Source: Evansella sp041820985 (GTDB lineage Bacteria > Bacillota > Bacilli > Bacillales > Salisediminibacteriaceae). Taken from it: a stretch of DNA of 64,000 nt. Positions 15,830 to 24,564 of the stretch are shown in pieces (within the stretch, counting starts at the first letter, position 1; every line of letters starts with the position of its first letter). The position numbers and the translations under genes were made by a program. The notes under the pieces are model-generated. The model worked only from the letters and a program-made list of their open reading frames with translations. It was not told the DNA's origin and ran no database searches. The stretch is from positions 12,775 to 76,774 of the forward strand of contig NZ_JBGUAU010000025.1 of the NCBI RefSeq assembly GCF_041820985.1. Reading direction: 5' to 3'.

Positions 15830-16426
15830 TTGTCTGTATTACCAAAATTATCCGTTGAGTATAAAAAAAAATATGCTTTAAAATCAAGTAATGTGATGAT
15901 AGATGTTCTTAATCCTTTTGACTTTCATCATTATAGAGAAGGAGAAAATAATAACATTAGCTGGAAATGGATACAGTTACCGATGAAAGTAGAAGGTAAA
16001 AAGCTAAATAAACTAGTCTTTCATAATAAAAAAGATGAATCAGTGAGTATTTCTCTACTAATAAATTATGATCTTACTAGTAATAGTGAAAAACCAGTTG
16101 TTTATTATTCCCCTTCGAAGGAAGCTTTAATAATATTCGATGGCAAAGGGTACCGCTTGTATGGGGGAGTAACAGAGTATAGTTCCAATTTTATATGTTG
16201 CACAGATAAGGTTGATCTTCAAAAATGGCTTGATGGTATTCCATTGCAATTTCAACCATTAATAAAAGAGAGTAATGGATGGGCAATAGAGCTTGAATTA
16301 AATATTAATCCGTCTTCGTCTAGTTATATATATGAATGGGAATTTCAAAGTTCTAATCTACAAGAGTTAGAGGAGTTACATTCTCAATATCGTGACTTAT
16401 TATTGAACCAAAGATTATCTAATTAA
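15830..16426 (+). CDS. Hypothetical protein, probably beta-rich, cytoplasmic
   Basis: The 198-residue protein is not recognised. It has no signal peptide or membrane segment. Alternating hydrophobic residues and many aromatics (DVLNPFDFHHYREG, WKWIQLPMK, YYSPSKEALIIFDGKGYRLYGG) suggest a beta-sandwich. The best start is TTG at 15830 after GAGGAGGG. It stands alone ahead of rpmG. Codon use looks like the neighbours. No function is offered. Confidence 0.6.
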   Translation: MSVLPKLSVEYKKKYALKSSNVMIDVLNPFDFHHYREGENNNISWKWIQLPMKVEGKKLNKLVFHNKKDESVSISLLINYDLTSNSEKPVVYYSPSKEALIIFDGKGYRLYGGVTEYSSNFICCTDKVDLQKWLDGIPLQFQPLIKESNGWAIELELNINPSSSSYIYEWEFQSSNLQELEELHSQYRDLLLNQRLSN

Positions 16427-16446
16427 TAATCGGAATTTTCTTTCTC

Positions 16447-16475
16447 TTGATTCTAGCCTCATTTTTTGCTATTAT
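16447..16475 (+). promoter_or_regulatory. Promoter of rpmG
   Basis: TTGATT, a 17-base spacer, then extended -10 TGCTATTAT. Confidence 0.75.
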
Positions 16476-16516
16476 TTTAAGGTATGAGTTAGTTTAGAGA
16501 TTTGGAGGGAGAAAAT

Positions 16517-16666
16517 ATGCGTGTACAAGTAACGTTAGCTTGCACAGAAACAGGCGATCGCAACTATATTACGACTAAAAATAAACGTCAAAACCCTGAC
16601 CGACTTGAGCTTAAAAAATATAGCCCAAGATTAGGACGTCATACGTTGCACCGTGAAACAAAGTAA
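16517..16666 (+). CDS. rpmG: 50S ribosomal protein L33, zinc-free (C-minus) form
   Basis: The 49-residue protein has the L33 pattern MRVQVTLACTETGDRNYITTKN..LELKKYSPRLGRHTLHRETK. It keeps one cysteine (Cys9). The CxxC pairs of the zinc-binding form are missing. In Firmicutes such copies work without zinc. TTTGGAGGGAG precedes the ATG. Gene order with yqgN downstream matches the B. subtilis rpmGA locus. A terminator follows, so it is monocistronic. Confidence 0.95.
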   Translation: MRVQVTLACTETGDRNYITTKNKRQNPDRLELKKYSPRLGRHTLHRETK

Positions 16667-16674
16667 TAACAACG

Positions 16675-16715
16675 AGAGTAACAAAAAACTTTAATAGTTT
16701 TTGTTACTCTTTTTC
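16675..16715 (+). terminator. Terminator of rpmG
   Basis: AGAGTAACAAAAA pairs with TTTTTGTTACTCT and is followed by TTTTTC. Confidence 0.85.
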
Positions 16716-16724
16716 TTTTTTAAA

Positions 16725-16877
16725 AGAAAGTATAACATTTTTGGACTTAGAAAGTTGTCTAGCTCCAGGCGCCAGGACCTCGTGTCAAATAACCTGGCCG
16801 ATTAAAAAGTAAAAAGCACTTTTTATCGTCCAGAACATTTGCATTTCGGTCCTGAGAGGGCGCCTTGCGCTTTTTTT
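16725..16877 (+). repeat. Structured 150 bp repeat, copy 1 (AGCTCCAGGCGCC family)
   Basis: The element runs from AAAGTATAACATTTTTGG through GTCTAGCTCCAGGCGCC to GGCGCCTTGCGCT and a T-run. The ends pair (AGCTCCAGGCGCC with GGCGCCTTGCGCT). Inside, GGACC pairs with GGTCC, and CTGGCCGATTAAAAAGT pairs with ACTTTTTATCGTCCAG with one mismatch. It is nearly identical to copy 3 at 51606. No coding frame. The T-tract end makes it terminator-like. Confidence 0.8.
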
Positions 16878-16902
16878 ATTACATATTATAGGGTGATACA
16901 AA

Positions 16903-17463
16903 TTGAATAAAAAACATTTAAGGGAAAAAGTAAAAAAGAAATTAGAGTGTATATCGTTGGCTGAAAAAAAAGAAAGAGATAATGTTATTCAACAAAGGTT
17001 ATTTTCGTTACCTGCTTGGCAGGCTGCAAAAGTCGTTGGTGTAACAATTTCTATGGAACATGAAATAGATACATATACTATTATTAACCACGCTTGGGAG
17101 GAAGGTAAAACTGTTGTTGTACCTAAATGTATTCCTAAGGAGCGTAAACTCCTTTTTTATCGGATCACATCCTTTCATCAGTTGGAGGAAAGTTATTATG
17201 GTTTAAAAGAACCGATCCCTAATAAAACAGAAAAATATCATCCGGAGGATATGGACTTACTACTAGTTCCTGGCATAGTATTTGATAGAAGGGGGTATAG
17301 AATAGGGCATGGTGGAGGATATTATGATAGGTTTTTACACGGTAAGAGTATGAAAACCTGTTCGTTATGCTACGATTTTCAGTTCGTAGAGGTTGTTCCT
17401 AATGAGAATCATGATATACCTGTGCAAATTATTATTAAAGATACTGATCTGATGATACTATGA
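16903..17463 (+). CDS. yqgN: 5-formyltetrahydrofolate cyclo-ligase
   Basis: The enzyme uses ATP to turn 5-formyl-THF into 5,10-methenyl-THF. The 186-residue length is usual. The family signature LLLVPGIVFDRRGYRIGHGG with GYYDRFL is complete, and the basic N-terminal helix (REKVKKKLECIS) is present. The start is TTG at 16903 after GGGTGAT. It follows rpmG and repeat copy 1, as the B. subtilis rpmGA-yqgN order predicts. It may supply one-carbon units in parallel with the glycine cleavage system at 42 kb. Confidence 0.93.
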   Translation: MNKKHLREKVKKKLECISLAEKKERDNVIQQRLFSLPAWQAAKVVGVTISMEHEIDTYTIINHAWEEGKTVVVPKCIPKERKLLFYRITSFHQLEESYYGLKEPIPNKTEKYHPEDMDLLLVPGIVFDRRGYRIGHGGGYYDRFLHGKSMKTCSLCYDFQFVEVVPNENHDIPVQIIIKDTDLMIL

Positions 17464-17574
17464 TAGTAATTATTTATTTGGGAATATTACAGCTTAGATG
17501 GATCCAAACACACTTTTGTTCCTCCTGTTAATATAAGTCTTAAAATATCGGTTAAAGAAAGGTGAAATGCAATT

Positions 17575-18531
17575 ATGGTATATGGAAGCAAAACGACGCG
17601 TGTCGTGATCATTGGTACAGGCTTTGTGGGATCAAGTTATGCATTTTCATTAATAAATCAGAATGTAGCAGATGAAATGGTATTACTAGACTTGAGTAAG
17701 GAAAAAGCAGAAGGGGATGCGATGGACTTAAATCACGGACTCCCTTTTGGTTCACCTATGAAGATTTGGGCAGGCGATTATTCCGATTGTAAAGATGCTG
17801 ATCTTGTTGTAATTACAGCTGGTGCTAATCAAAAACCTGGTGAAACTAGATTAGATTTAATTGAGAAGAATGTGAATATTTTTAAAGGCATTGTAGGCTC
17901 TGTGATGGAAAATGAATTTAAAGGGATATTTATTGTAGCTACAAATCCTGTGGATATTTTATCTTATGCAACTTGGAAATTTTCAGGATTACCAATGGAA
18001 CGAGTTATAGGGTCTGGTACGATTCTTGATACAGCTCGGTTTCGGTTTTTACTGAGTCAATATTTTGATTTGGATGTACGTAACATTCACGGGTATATTA
18101 TGGGTGAACATGGAGATACAGAACTACCTGTTTGGAGCCAAACAAGAATTGGTTCCGAGCTTATTGATCGTTATATTGAGCATAATAAGCCTGATACAAA
18201 AAAAGAAGATTTGGATGAGATCTTTATTAATGTACGTGATGCAGCTTACCATATTATTGAGCGTAAAGGTGCAACACACTATGCAATTGCAATGGGATTA
18301 AAACGATTAACAAGAGCAATTTTACGAAATGAACATTCCATATTAACTGTTTCTACACTGCTTAAGGGAGAATTTGGGTTAGATGACCTTTATATAGGTG
18401 TACCTGCAATTGTTAGTCAAAATGGTATTGAACGAGTAATGGAGATTGATTTAAACGAAGAAGAAATGAAACAACTACATCATTCTGCAAAAGTATTAAA
18501 AGAGGCAATGGCTCCTGTTTTTAAGCCTTAG
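17575..18531 (+). CDS. ldh: L-lactate dehydrogenase
   Basis: LDH reduces pyruvate to L-lactate with NADH in fermentation. The 318-residue protein shows the Rossmann motif IIGTGFVGSSYA, the substrate loop NQKPGETRLDL with its Arg, the conserved ATNPVDILS, and catalytic His in GEHGDTE. AAAGGTG precedes the ATG. No clear Rex operator was found in the 110 bases upstream. The B. subtilis rpmGA-yqgN-yqgO order has no ldh, so its place here is a local insertion. Confidence 0.95.
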   Translation: MVYGSKTTRVVIIGTGFVGSSYAFSLINQNVADEMVLLDLSKEKAEGDAMDLNHGLPFGSPMKIWAGDYSDCKDADLVVITAGANQKPGETRLDLIEKNVNIFKGIVGSVMENEFKGIFIVATNPVDILSYATWKFSGLPMERVIGSGTILDTARFRFLLSQYFDLDVRNIHGYIMGEHGDTELPVWSQTRIGSELIDRYIEHNKPDTKKEDLDEIFINVRDAAYHIIERKGATHYAIAMGLKRLTRAILRNEHSILTVSTLLKGEFGLDDLYIGVPAIVSQNGIERVMEIDLNEEEMKQLHHSAKVLKEAMAPVFKP

Positions 18532-18740
18532 TAGAAGGCATCAACATTCTAACTGAAGTCTAGCTAATGTCAAATAGTGTTAATGGAACTTTTTCTACAC
18601 AAGGATAATATTTGATTTTTGATCCACCCTAATAACAGGAAGGCATTGAAAAAGATAAAGGAACTTTTTCAATTAGAGGGTACTCATACAAAGATAAAAG
18701 CGAATTTTTGAGTGTCTTCAAGACGATAGGAGGGATTCAC

Positions 18741-18917
18741 ATGCAACGAATATTATTCTTGCTTGGTATATTTTTTGGAGTTAGAAGTATCTTACGTAAT
18801 AGATACCGCATTATCAATGCATTTTTATCAAAAAGATGGTTACGCCGTCTTTCAGTAGCATTAGTTATGCGCATCCCTGCAGTTCGAGAGAAAATGATGT
18901 ATCAAATGCTACGTTAA
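18741..18917 (+). CDS. yqgO: Small basic membrane-associated protein (YqgO-like)
   Basis: The 58-residue protein has one hydrophobic segment (about residues 3-16, ILFLLGIFFGVRSI), then a very basic stretch with paired helices (RNRYRIINAFLSKRWLRRLS). ATAGGAGGG precedes the ATG at 18741; the frame from 18708 lacks a site. Its place before the rhomboid gene matches YqgO. Function unknown. In the gap before it (18532-18740) ATTGAAAAAG pairs with CTTTTTCAAT (18644-18672), with no T-run. Confidence 0.65.
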   Translation: MQRILFLLGIFFGVRSILRNRYRIINAFLSKRWLRRLSVALVMRIPAVREKMMYQMLR

Positions 18918-18945
18918 TCCCGAGAAATTTTCGGGATTTTTTTAT
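18916..18945 (+). terminator. Terminator of yqgO-like gene
   Basis: AATCCCGA pairs with TCGGGATT and is followed by six Ts, starting at the stop codon. Confidence 0.85.
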
Positions 18946-18979
18946 TCATAGTAACTTCGCATAAATGGGGGTGAGATAC

Positions 18980-19714
18980 TTGAAATGGGAAGGAATATGT
19001 TTTGATTTAGATAATACATTGTTTAGTCATGAGCAGGCGTTTAAACGTGCAATAGAGGCTTGTTATGATTTATACTTGTGTAAAGAATGGAGCGTGAAAT
19101 CTAACGTTTCTTTTGAATATTTTTTTTCTGTATTCAAACGTAATTGTGATAAATATTGGGGGTTGTATGAAAATAAGAAGTTGTCGAAAGAGGAATATAG
19201 AACGATACGGTTTAATGAAACGATGAAAAAGTTACATTTACCATGTGAAGATGGTGCTGCTTCTATGTTTCATTCTTATTATGATAAATCCATAGATAAT
19301 TTTAGTGAGCCATTCCCTAGTTTATTTCCTTTGCTTGATCTGCTAAAAAAGTTGAAACGGAACATAGCAGTCTTAACAAATGGGAAAAGTACTATTCAAA
19401 AAAATAAAATAAACCATTTAGGTGTGATTCCATGGATTCAGAGAGAAAATATTTTTATTTCAGAAGACATAGGTTTTGCAAAACCGCAGGTAGAAATATT
19501 TAAGTATGCCGAGGAAAGATTAAACATAAAAGCTGCTGAACTACTGTATATAGGTGATTCATGGCTGCATGATGTAGTTGGACCGATGGAAGCTGGATGG
19601 GATTCCATTTTCTTAAATACAAGAAAAGAAGAGCGAAAGACAAATCATCAACCTGTTAAGGAATTTCATACATTAGAAGAAGTTCGGTTATTTTTTGCAA
19701 ACTTTGATAAATAG
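18980..19714 (+). CDS. HAD-superfamily hydrolase (phosphatase)
   Basis: The 244-residue protein has all four HAD motifs: CFDLDNTLF (nucleophile Asp), VLTNGK, the Lys of GFAKPQ, and YIGDSWLHDV. A helical cap of about 70 residues sits between motifs I and II, as in class C1 phosphatases. Substrate unknown. The TTG at 18980 has GGGGGTGA at good spacing; the ATG at 18965 has none. It lies 43 bases ahead of the rhomboid gene and is probably co-transcribed with it. Confidence 0.8.
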   Translation: MKWEGICFDLDNTLFSHEQAFKRAIEACYDLYLCKEWSVKSNVSFEYFFSVFKRNCDKYWGLYENKKLSKEEYRTIRFNETMKKLHLPCEDGAASMFHSYYDKSIDNFSEPFPSLFPLLDLLKKLKRNIAVLTNGKSTIQKNKINHLGVIPWIQRENIFISEDIGFAKPQVEIFKYAEERLNIKAAELLYIGDSWLHDVVGPMEAGWDSIFLNTRKEERKTNHQPVKEFHTLEEVRLFFANFDK

Positions 19715-19757
19715 AGTGGGATTTTTACTCGGTTAAGAGGAATTGGAGGGTTGCTCC

Positions 19758-21335
19758 ATGAATAAATTGGATGTAATAATTCGTTATTGGGAAATTGTTA
19801 ACCACCTAATAAACCATGAGGGTATGAGAGTAATTTATATTCATAAAAATGGTGAAGAAGTCTGGATGGAAGATGACCGAAAAGAACCATTCCAAATTAT
19901 TCGACTTGCCCAAAAGGATTTTGATTGGAGCCGTGATGTAAAGGTTGATATAAAAAATACATACGAACAGGCGAAACTTATTAGAAAACGTGTAGGATTA
20001 CGTTCGGCAAACGTAATAAATGTTATTCTTTCTCCTTATGAACCTGTGGATAGTTATAAAGAATTTATCAATCAGCCATTGCCTTTCACTGCAGGGGGAA
20101 AACACCAACAACGAACAATACTAATTCCTTATGATAAGATACAAAGTATTTTTTTTCCTTTAGCTACGGAATGGAATCTAAAAGATATGCCTTCCTTCTT
20201 ACCTTTACCATCACTGGAGGACGAAGGTAATTATATTCGTTCCTTACGATATTCTGTACAAAACGCCTCAGAAATGCGCCATGAACAAGAGCGGAAAATC
20301 TTTATGTTTGGAAAGCCTATCTTTACATACCTATTACTAGCACTAATTATGATTATGTTTACCATAGTAGAGTACTATGGATCTTCTCAAGATGTTGCTA
20401 CCCTAATTGAATTTGGAGCAAAATTTAACCCTTACATTCATGAGGGGGAATGGTGGCGTTTTTTTAGTTCCATGTTTCTTCACATAGGTTTCCTTCATCT
20501 AATGATGAATTCTCTAGCCTTATATTTTCTTGGTAGTGCAGTGGAAAGAATATTTGGTACCTTTCGTTTTATTTTCATATACTTTCTTGCGGGATTTCTT
20601 GGTTCCGTTGCAAGCTTCGCATTTAATGAACAAGTTTCTGCAGGGGCCAGTGGTGCTATATTTGGATGTTTCGGAGCATTATTATATTTTGGTTTGATAC
20701 ACCGTAGATTGTTTTTCCGTACGATGGGGATGAATGTACTTGTCATACTGGCTATAAATTTAGCATTTGGTTTTCTAGTTCCAATGGTTGATAATGGAGC
20801 CCATATTGGTGGACTAGTTGGTGGGTTTGTTGCGTCAGCCATTGTAGGTCTTCCAAAACATAAAATTATAAAAATGAAGATAATAGTAATTGTTTTTACA
20901 ATTATTAGTTTTTTTGGTCTTTTATCTTATGCTTATTCTCAAGAAGAATCCATCCAGACCTATGCTGTATTTTATCAACTAGGACAGGAACATGTCCAAA
21001 ATGATGAATATGAGGAAGGGAAGCCTTATTTTGAGAGGATAGTTTCTGGAAACCTAATATCTGCTGAGCCTATTTTAACGGAAACGTATTTCACTTTATC
21101 CTATATCCAAGCACAACTTGGAGAATATGAAGATGCAAGGGAAAACCTATTGAAAGTATTAGAACGAGAGCCAGACTTGCAGGATGCGCATTATAATTTA
21201 TCGTTAGTTTATTTGGAATTAATGCAATATGAAGATGCATATGAGCACATTCAACGAGCACTTGCAGAAAGTCCGAATGATGATAAATACCTTCAAATTA
21301 TGCGACAAATAAATGAATTGTTAAAAAAGGACTGA
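19758..21335 (+). CDS. yqgP: Rhomboid intramembrane serine protease with TPR tail (YqgP/GluP-like)
   Basis: The 525-residue protein has a cytoplasmic N-terminal domain of about 180 residues, six or seven membrane helices (about 185-400), and two or more TPR repeats at the C-terminus (about 410-520). The catalytic dyad is visible: Ser298 in GASGAIFG and His349 in NGAHIGG. WWRFFSSMFLHIGFLHLMMN in the first loop is also typical. It cleaves membrane proteins within the bilayer; B. subtilis YqgP helps remove the Mg transporter MgtE. The ATG at 19758 follows TTGGAGGG. Confidence 0.93.
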   Translation: MNKLDVIIRYWEIVNHLINHEGMRVIYIHKNGEEVWMEDDRKEPFQIIRLAQKDFDWSRDVKVDIKNTYEQAKLIRKRVGLRSANVINVILSPYEPVDSYKEFINQPLPFTAGGKHQQRTILIPYDKIQSIFFPLATEWNLKDMPSFLPLPSLEDEGNYIRSLRYSVQNASEMRHEQERKIFMFGKPIFTYLLLALIMIMFTIVEYYGSSQDVATLIEFGAKFNPYIHEGEWWRFFSSMFLHIGFLHLMMNSLALYFLGSAVERIFGTFRFIFIYFLAGFLGSVASFAFNEQVSAGASGAIFGCFGALLYFGLIHRRLFFRTMGMNVLVILAINLAFGFLVPMVDNGAHIGGLVGGFVASAIVGLPKHKIIKMKIIVIVFTIISFFGLLSYAYSQEESIQTYAVFYQLGQEHVQNDEYEEGKPYFERIVSGNLISAEPILTETYFTLSYIQAQLGEYEDARENLLKVLEREPDLQDAHYNLSLVYLELMQYEDAYEHIQRALAESPNDDKYLQIMRQINELLKKD

Positions 21336-21359
21336 ACAGCCATGTTTAGTCCTTTTTAA
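21323..21359. terminator. Bidirectional terminator overlapping two convergent genes
   Basis: AAAAAAGGACT pairs with AGTCCTTTTT across the stop codons of the rhomboid gene and the next gene. Confidence 0.8.
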
Positions 21360-22236
21360 TGTGTTGAAGTAATTGTTGTTTCGTTCCATCATCTGTTTCA
21401 TACAAGACAAGTAAATGCCCTCCATTTTCATGGAGAAGGATGAGAGGTAATGTATTCCCAATTGGATCATAGTCTTTATCTGTAAATGTGTTCACTCCTA
21501 AAATGTAATATCGATATAATCCTTCCCACAATTTACCTAGAACTTCATTTGTCTTTTCTTGTGTAAAAGATGGAAATGGTTGTGATTCATACTTTGCTAA
21601 CTTGTCAAAAGGTATTTCAAAGTAGGTAGATCGATTTATTTGAAACTCTTCTAGTAATTCTTCCCATTTATACATTAATTGTTGCTCAATAATGGAGTCA
21701 AGTAAATTCTTACTTCTCTTCTCCATTGTTGTTTTTGGTTCTCTGAATGTTAAAATTGGTGATAGTGGTGAGTCAATAATATATAGGGTATCTTGGCTCA
21801 TCGTTCGTTTACTCTTAATTAATTCTTCAGGATAATGAACTTCTGCATAGTGAAGTGAAATTGCTACATGTTTTCCACTATCTTCCCCGTAAAAGCTCGA
21901 TTTTCCCGTGATTTTATTATTATTTTGTTTACTTTCACTACGCTTATCAACTAGTATTCCGTTTTCGAATAGTAAGGAAATATCTTGCCTTAGGTAAACA
22001 GATTCACTAGATGTAGAATAGAATTGCCATTCTAATAAATATTCATTTTCATCTTTTAATTCTCGTAACTGAATTTCGGTAGATTTTTCTGGAAATGTAA
22101 TGTTTGAGTCTTCAGGAAAATATATTATTGTTTCGCTTGTTTCAGATAATGAAAATATAGGTAAAAATAAAAATGCTAATGCAGTAAGCAGTGCACCTAC
22201 GATAAAGTAAGTTTTTTTATTTAATTTTTGTTTCAT
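21346..22236 (-). CDS. Hypothetical exported or membrane-anchored protein
   Basis: The 296-residue protein is not recognised. A basic start and one hydrophobic stretch (about residues 8-30) suggest a signal anchor. The remainder is soluble and mixed alpha/beta, with YYILGVNTFTDKDYDPIGNTLP and an acidic N-half. AAAGGAGAGAG precedes the ATG. It is convergent with the rhomboid gene and divergent from the germination gene. No cysteine or lipobox is seen. Confidence 0.6.
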   Translation of the reverse strand: MKQKLNKKTYFIVGALLTALAFLFLPIFSLSETSETIIYFPEDSNITFPEKSTEIQLRELKDENEYLLEWQFYSTSSESVYLRQDISLLFENGILVDKRSESKQNNNKITGKSSFYGEDSGKHVAISLHYAEVHYPEELIKSKRTMSQDTLYIIDSPLSPILTFREPKTTMEKRSKNLLDSIIEQQLMYKWEELLEEFQINRSTYFEIPFDKLAKYESQPFPSFTQEKTNEVLGKLWEGLYRYYILGVNTFTDKDYDPIGNTLPLILLHENGGHLLVLYETDDGTKQQLLQHIKKD

Positions 22237-22371
22237 TCATCTCTCTCCTTTGAATACAACAGCCTGTCTACTACGTTATATGAGTAGAAGAGAGAAGGTA
22301 TGCATAGAAAAATCTTTTACGCATGTTTCATGAGGAAATGCAAACAATGAAAAAGTAAAGGAGCGATGGAA

Positions 22372-23832
22372 ATGACTAAAGTAGTAAAAAGACCTGCTTC
22401 TAAAGATCTTAAAACAAATATATCCTATTTAAAACAAGAACTTGCAATTGATAAGAGTTTTGATTTAGTTTTTTTAGAGCTAGAATACTCTGGATTAGAC
22501 ATGGCTTTATTCGCAGTCGATGCATTTGCAAAGGATCAAGCATTAACTCAGATTCAACGAGAACTTATACAATTTGATAAAGAAAAGGCTGAAGGAAACG
22601 TAGTAGAAAAACTATTAAAAACAAAGATTCCTTACATTGAGTTAGCTAGGGAAAAAGATTTAGAAGAAATAATTATTCAAGTGTTATCTGGTCAGACAGC
22701 CCTTTGCATTGATGGGTATGATGAGATAATCCTCATTGACTCTCGCGAATACCCTGTGCGTGGTCCTGAAGAACCTGATACAGAACAAGTGATTAGGGGT
22801 TCAAAAGATGGATTCGTTGAAACTTTTGTCTTCAATGCTGGGTTAATTCGGCGGAGAGTTCGCGATAAATCATTAAGAAATGAGTATGTACGAATTGGTA
22901 GACGCTCTTACACAGATGTATGCGTTACATATTTAGATGATGTAGCAGACCCTGGATTGGTGAATTATATAATGGAAGCCTTAAAAAAGGTTGATACTGA
23001 TGGATTACCAATGGGAGATAAGACTCTCGAGGAATTTATATTTGGTCAACACAAAAACCCCTATCCATTAGTACGATATACCGAAAGACCGGACGTTGCA
23101 TCCTCACATGTGTTAGAAGGACACGTACTTATCATAGTGGATGGATCGCCAAGTGTTATCATTACCCCTACAACTTTTTGGCACCATTTACAGCATGCAG
23201 AGGAGTACCGCCAAAAGCCGATCATAGGAACTGCATTAAGAATGGTGCGATTTGCAGCTGTATGGTCTTCCGTATTTCTATTACCTTTATGGTATCTATT
23301 TGCTATGAATGAAGACATGCTTCCTCTCGGATTATCCTATATAGGTCCAAATGAAATGGGACAAGTTCCTTTAATTGGTCAATTCATTTTAGCAGAGGTT
23401 GGTATTGAAATGTTAAGAATGGCCGCAATCCATACCCCATCTGCATTGGCAACTGCATTAGGTTTGGTTGCAGCTTTATTAATTGGGGAAGTTGCTATTC
23501 AAGTTGGGTTATTCTCTCATGAGGTTGTTTTGTATTTAGCGGTTTCGGCAGTAGGTTCGTTCGCTACCCCTAGTTATGAAATGAGTTTAGCAAATAGATT
23601 AATTAGGGTAGCACTATTACTGGCTGTCTCCATCTTCCATGTTCCTGGTTATATGGTTGGAACTCTTCTTTTAATAATATTACTTTCTACTATGAAAGCT
23701 TATGACACTCCGTATTTTTGGCCGTTTCTTCCGTTTAATGGGAAAGGATTACGTGACGTAGTATTCCGTGCACCTATGCCATTAAAGAATCGTAGACCAA
23801 GAGCAATACACCCAGTGGACCCTGATCGATAA
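22372..23832 (+). CDS. GerA-family spore germination protein (A-subunit type), standing alone
   Basis: The 486-residue protein has the GerAA/GerKA layout: a large hydrophilic N-terminal domain (about 1-280, with GSKDGFVETFVFNAGLIRRRVR), about five membrane helices (280-450), and a basic Pro/Arg C-terminus (NRRPRAIHPVDPDR). Such proteins form the inner-membrane channel part of germinant receptors. No GerB- or GerC-type gene adjoins it, so it is an orphan A subunit. Two in-frame ATGs (22366, 22372) follow AAAGGAG; the second has better spacing. Confidence 0.9.
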   Translation: MTKVVKRPASKDLKTNISYLKQELAIDKSFDLVFLELEYSGLDMALFAVDAFAKDQALTQIQRELIQFDKEKAEGNVVEKLLKTKIPYIELAREKDLEEIIIQVLSGQTALCIDGYDEIILIDSREYPVRGPEEPDTEQVIRGSKDGFVETFVFNAGLIRRRVRDKSLRNEYVRIGRRSYTDVCVTYLDDVADPGLVNYIMEALKKVDTDGLPMGDKTLEEFIFGQHKNPYPLVRYTERPDVASSHVLEGHVLIIVDGSPSVIITPTTFWHHLQHAEEYRQKPIIGTALRMVRFAAVWSSVFLLPLWYLFAMNEDMLPLGLSYIGPNEMGQVPLIGQFILAEVGIEMLRMAAIHTPSALATALGLVAALLIGEVAIQVGLFSHEVVLYLAVSAVGSFATPSYEMSLANRLIRVALLLAVSIFHVPGYMVGTLLLIILLSTMKAYDTPYFWPFLPFNGKGLRDVVFRAPMPLKNRRPRAIHPVDPDR

Positions 23833-23873
23833 TATCTCTTATCTGGCTAATTGTTGTTAAAATAAGTGTAGAC

Positions 23874-23908
23874 AAAAAAGCACGCTAGAAAATAGGGTGC
23901 TTTTTGCC
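23874..23908 (+). terminator. Terminator of the germination gene
   Basis: AAAAAGCAC pairs with GTGCTTTTT. Confidence 0.75.
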
Positions 23909-24023
23909 ATATAGCTCATGGAATTCTGTTGTTTTCCAATAGTGAAAAAATAGGAACTAGCATATGTTGAGATCTAGTTATTGTTTAATTTATATGTGTA
24001 AGTGTAATTATAACCATGGCAAA

Positions 24024-24276
24024 TGAAAACATGCTGACTAGTAGTTGTTTAGTACCTTCAACTATATATGCAACGAGCGAATGCCCAGGAACTCCAGTGG
24101 GAAGCAGAGTAGAGGCTCGGCAACTCCCCACAGCATAGAAGACACCGTGAAGTATGAACGGATGTCGCACTTGTGCCCTTGGGTGAAAAGAGAGTGGGCA
24201 GTAGCGAATGGAATATTAGCCCGCAAAGTTAGTATTCAAATAAGATTTTGGGTCCAGTTGTGATCAAGTATTTTCA
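24024..24276 (+). repeat. TGAAAATACG-ended repeat, copy B (degenerate)
   Basis: The left end is TGAAAACATG and the right end AGTATTTTCA. The middle holds GGAACTCCAGTGGGAAGCAG, CTCGGCAACTCCCCACAG and GTAGCGAATGGAATA in the order of the full copies. It is joined to copy C by a 40-base spacer that recurs between the copies at 61 kb. ORFs here are shadows. Confidence 0.7.
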
Positions 24277-24316
24277 GGGTAGACTTCCATGCAAGTGAAA
24301 TTTGCACCATGAAGGA

Positions 24317-24546
24317 TGAAAATACGTTATGAAGTATATTAGTACTATTAACTTTATATGGAATGAGCGGAGGACCACGAACTCCGGTGGGAAGCAGAGC
24401 AGAGGCGAGACCCCGCAGAGCGCTTGCGATCGAGGAGGCTTGCCAGCTCCCCACAGGAAAGGAGTGGACTGTAGCGAATGGAATAATTACCTACAAAGTT
24501 AGCAATACTATATAAGTTAACCACTAATTGAGAACACGTATTTTCA
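24317..24546 (+). repeat. TGAAAATACG-ended repeat, copy C (full length, 230 bp)
   Basis: Perfect 10-base inverted ends, TGAAAATACG and CGTATTTTCA. The middle includes GGCGAGACCCCGCAGAGCG and CGAGGAGGCTTGCCAGC. No ORF with a ribosome binding site. With copy B it fills the 730 bp gap between the germination gene and the YueI-like gene. Confidence 0.8.
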
Positions 24547-24564
24547 GGTTAGACCTATAGCTGC

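Noticed and set aside
23985..24454. Minus-strand ORFs of 61 and 72 codons in the repeat pair
   Set aside because: Same frames recur in each repeat copy as shadows of the element; no ribosome binding site.
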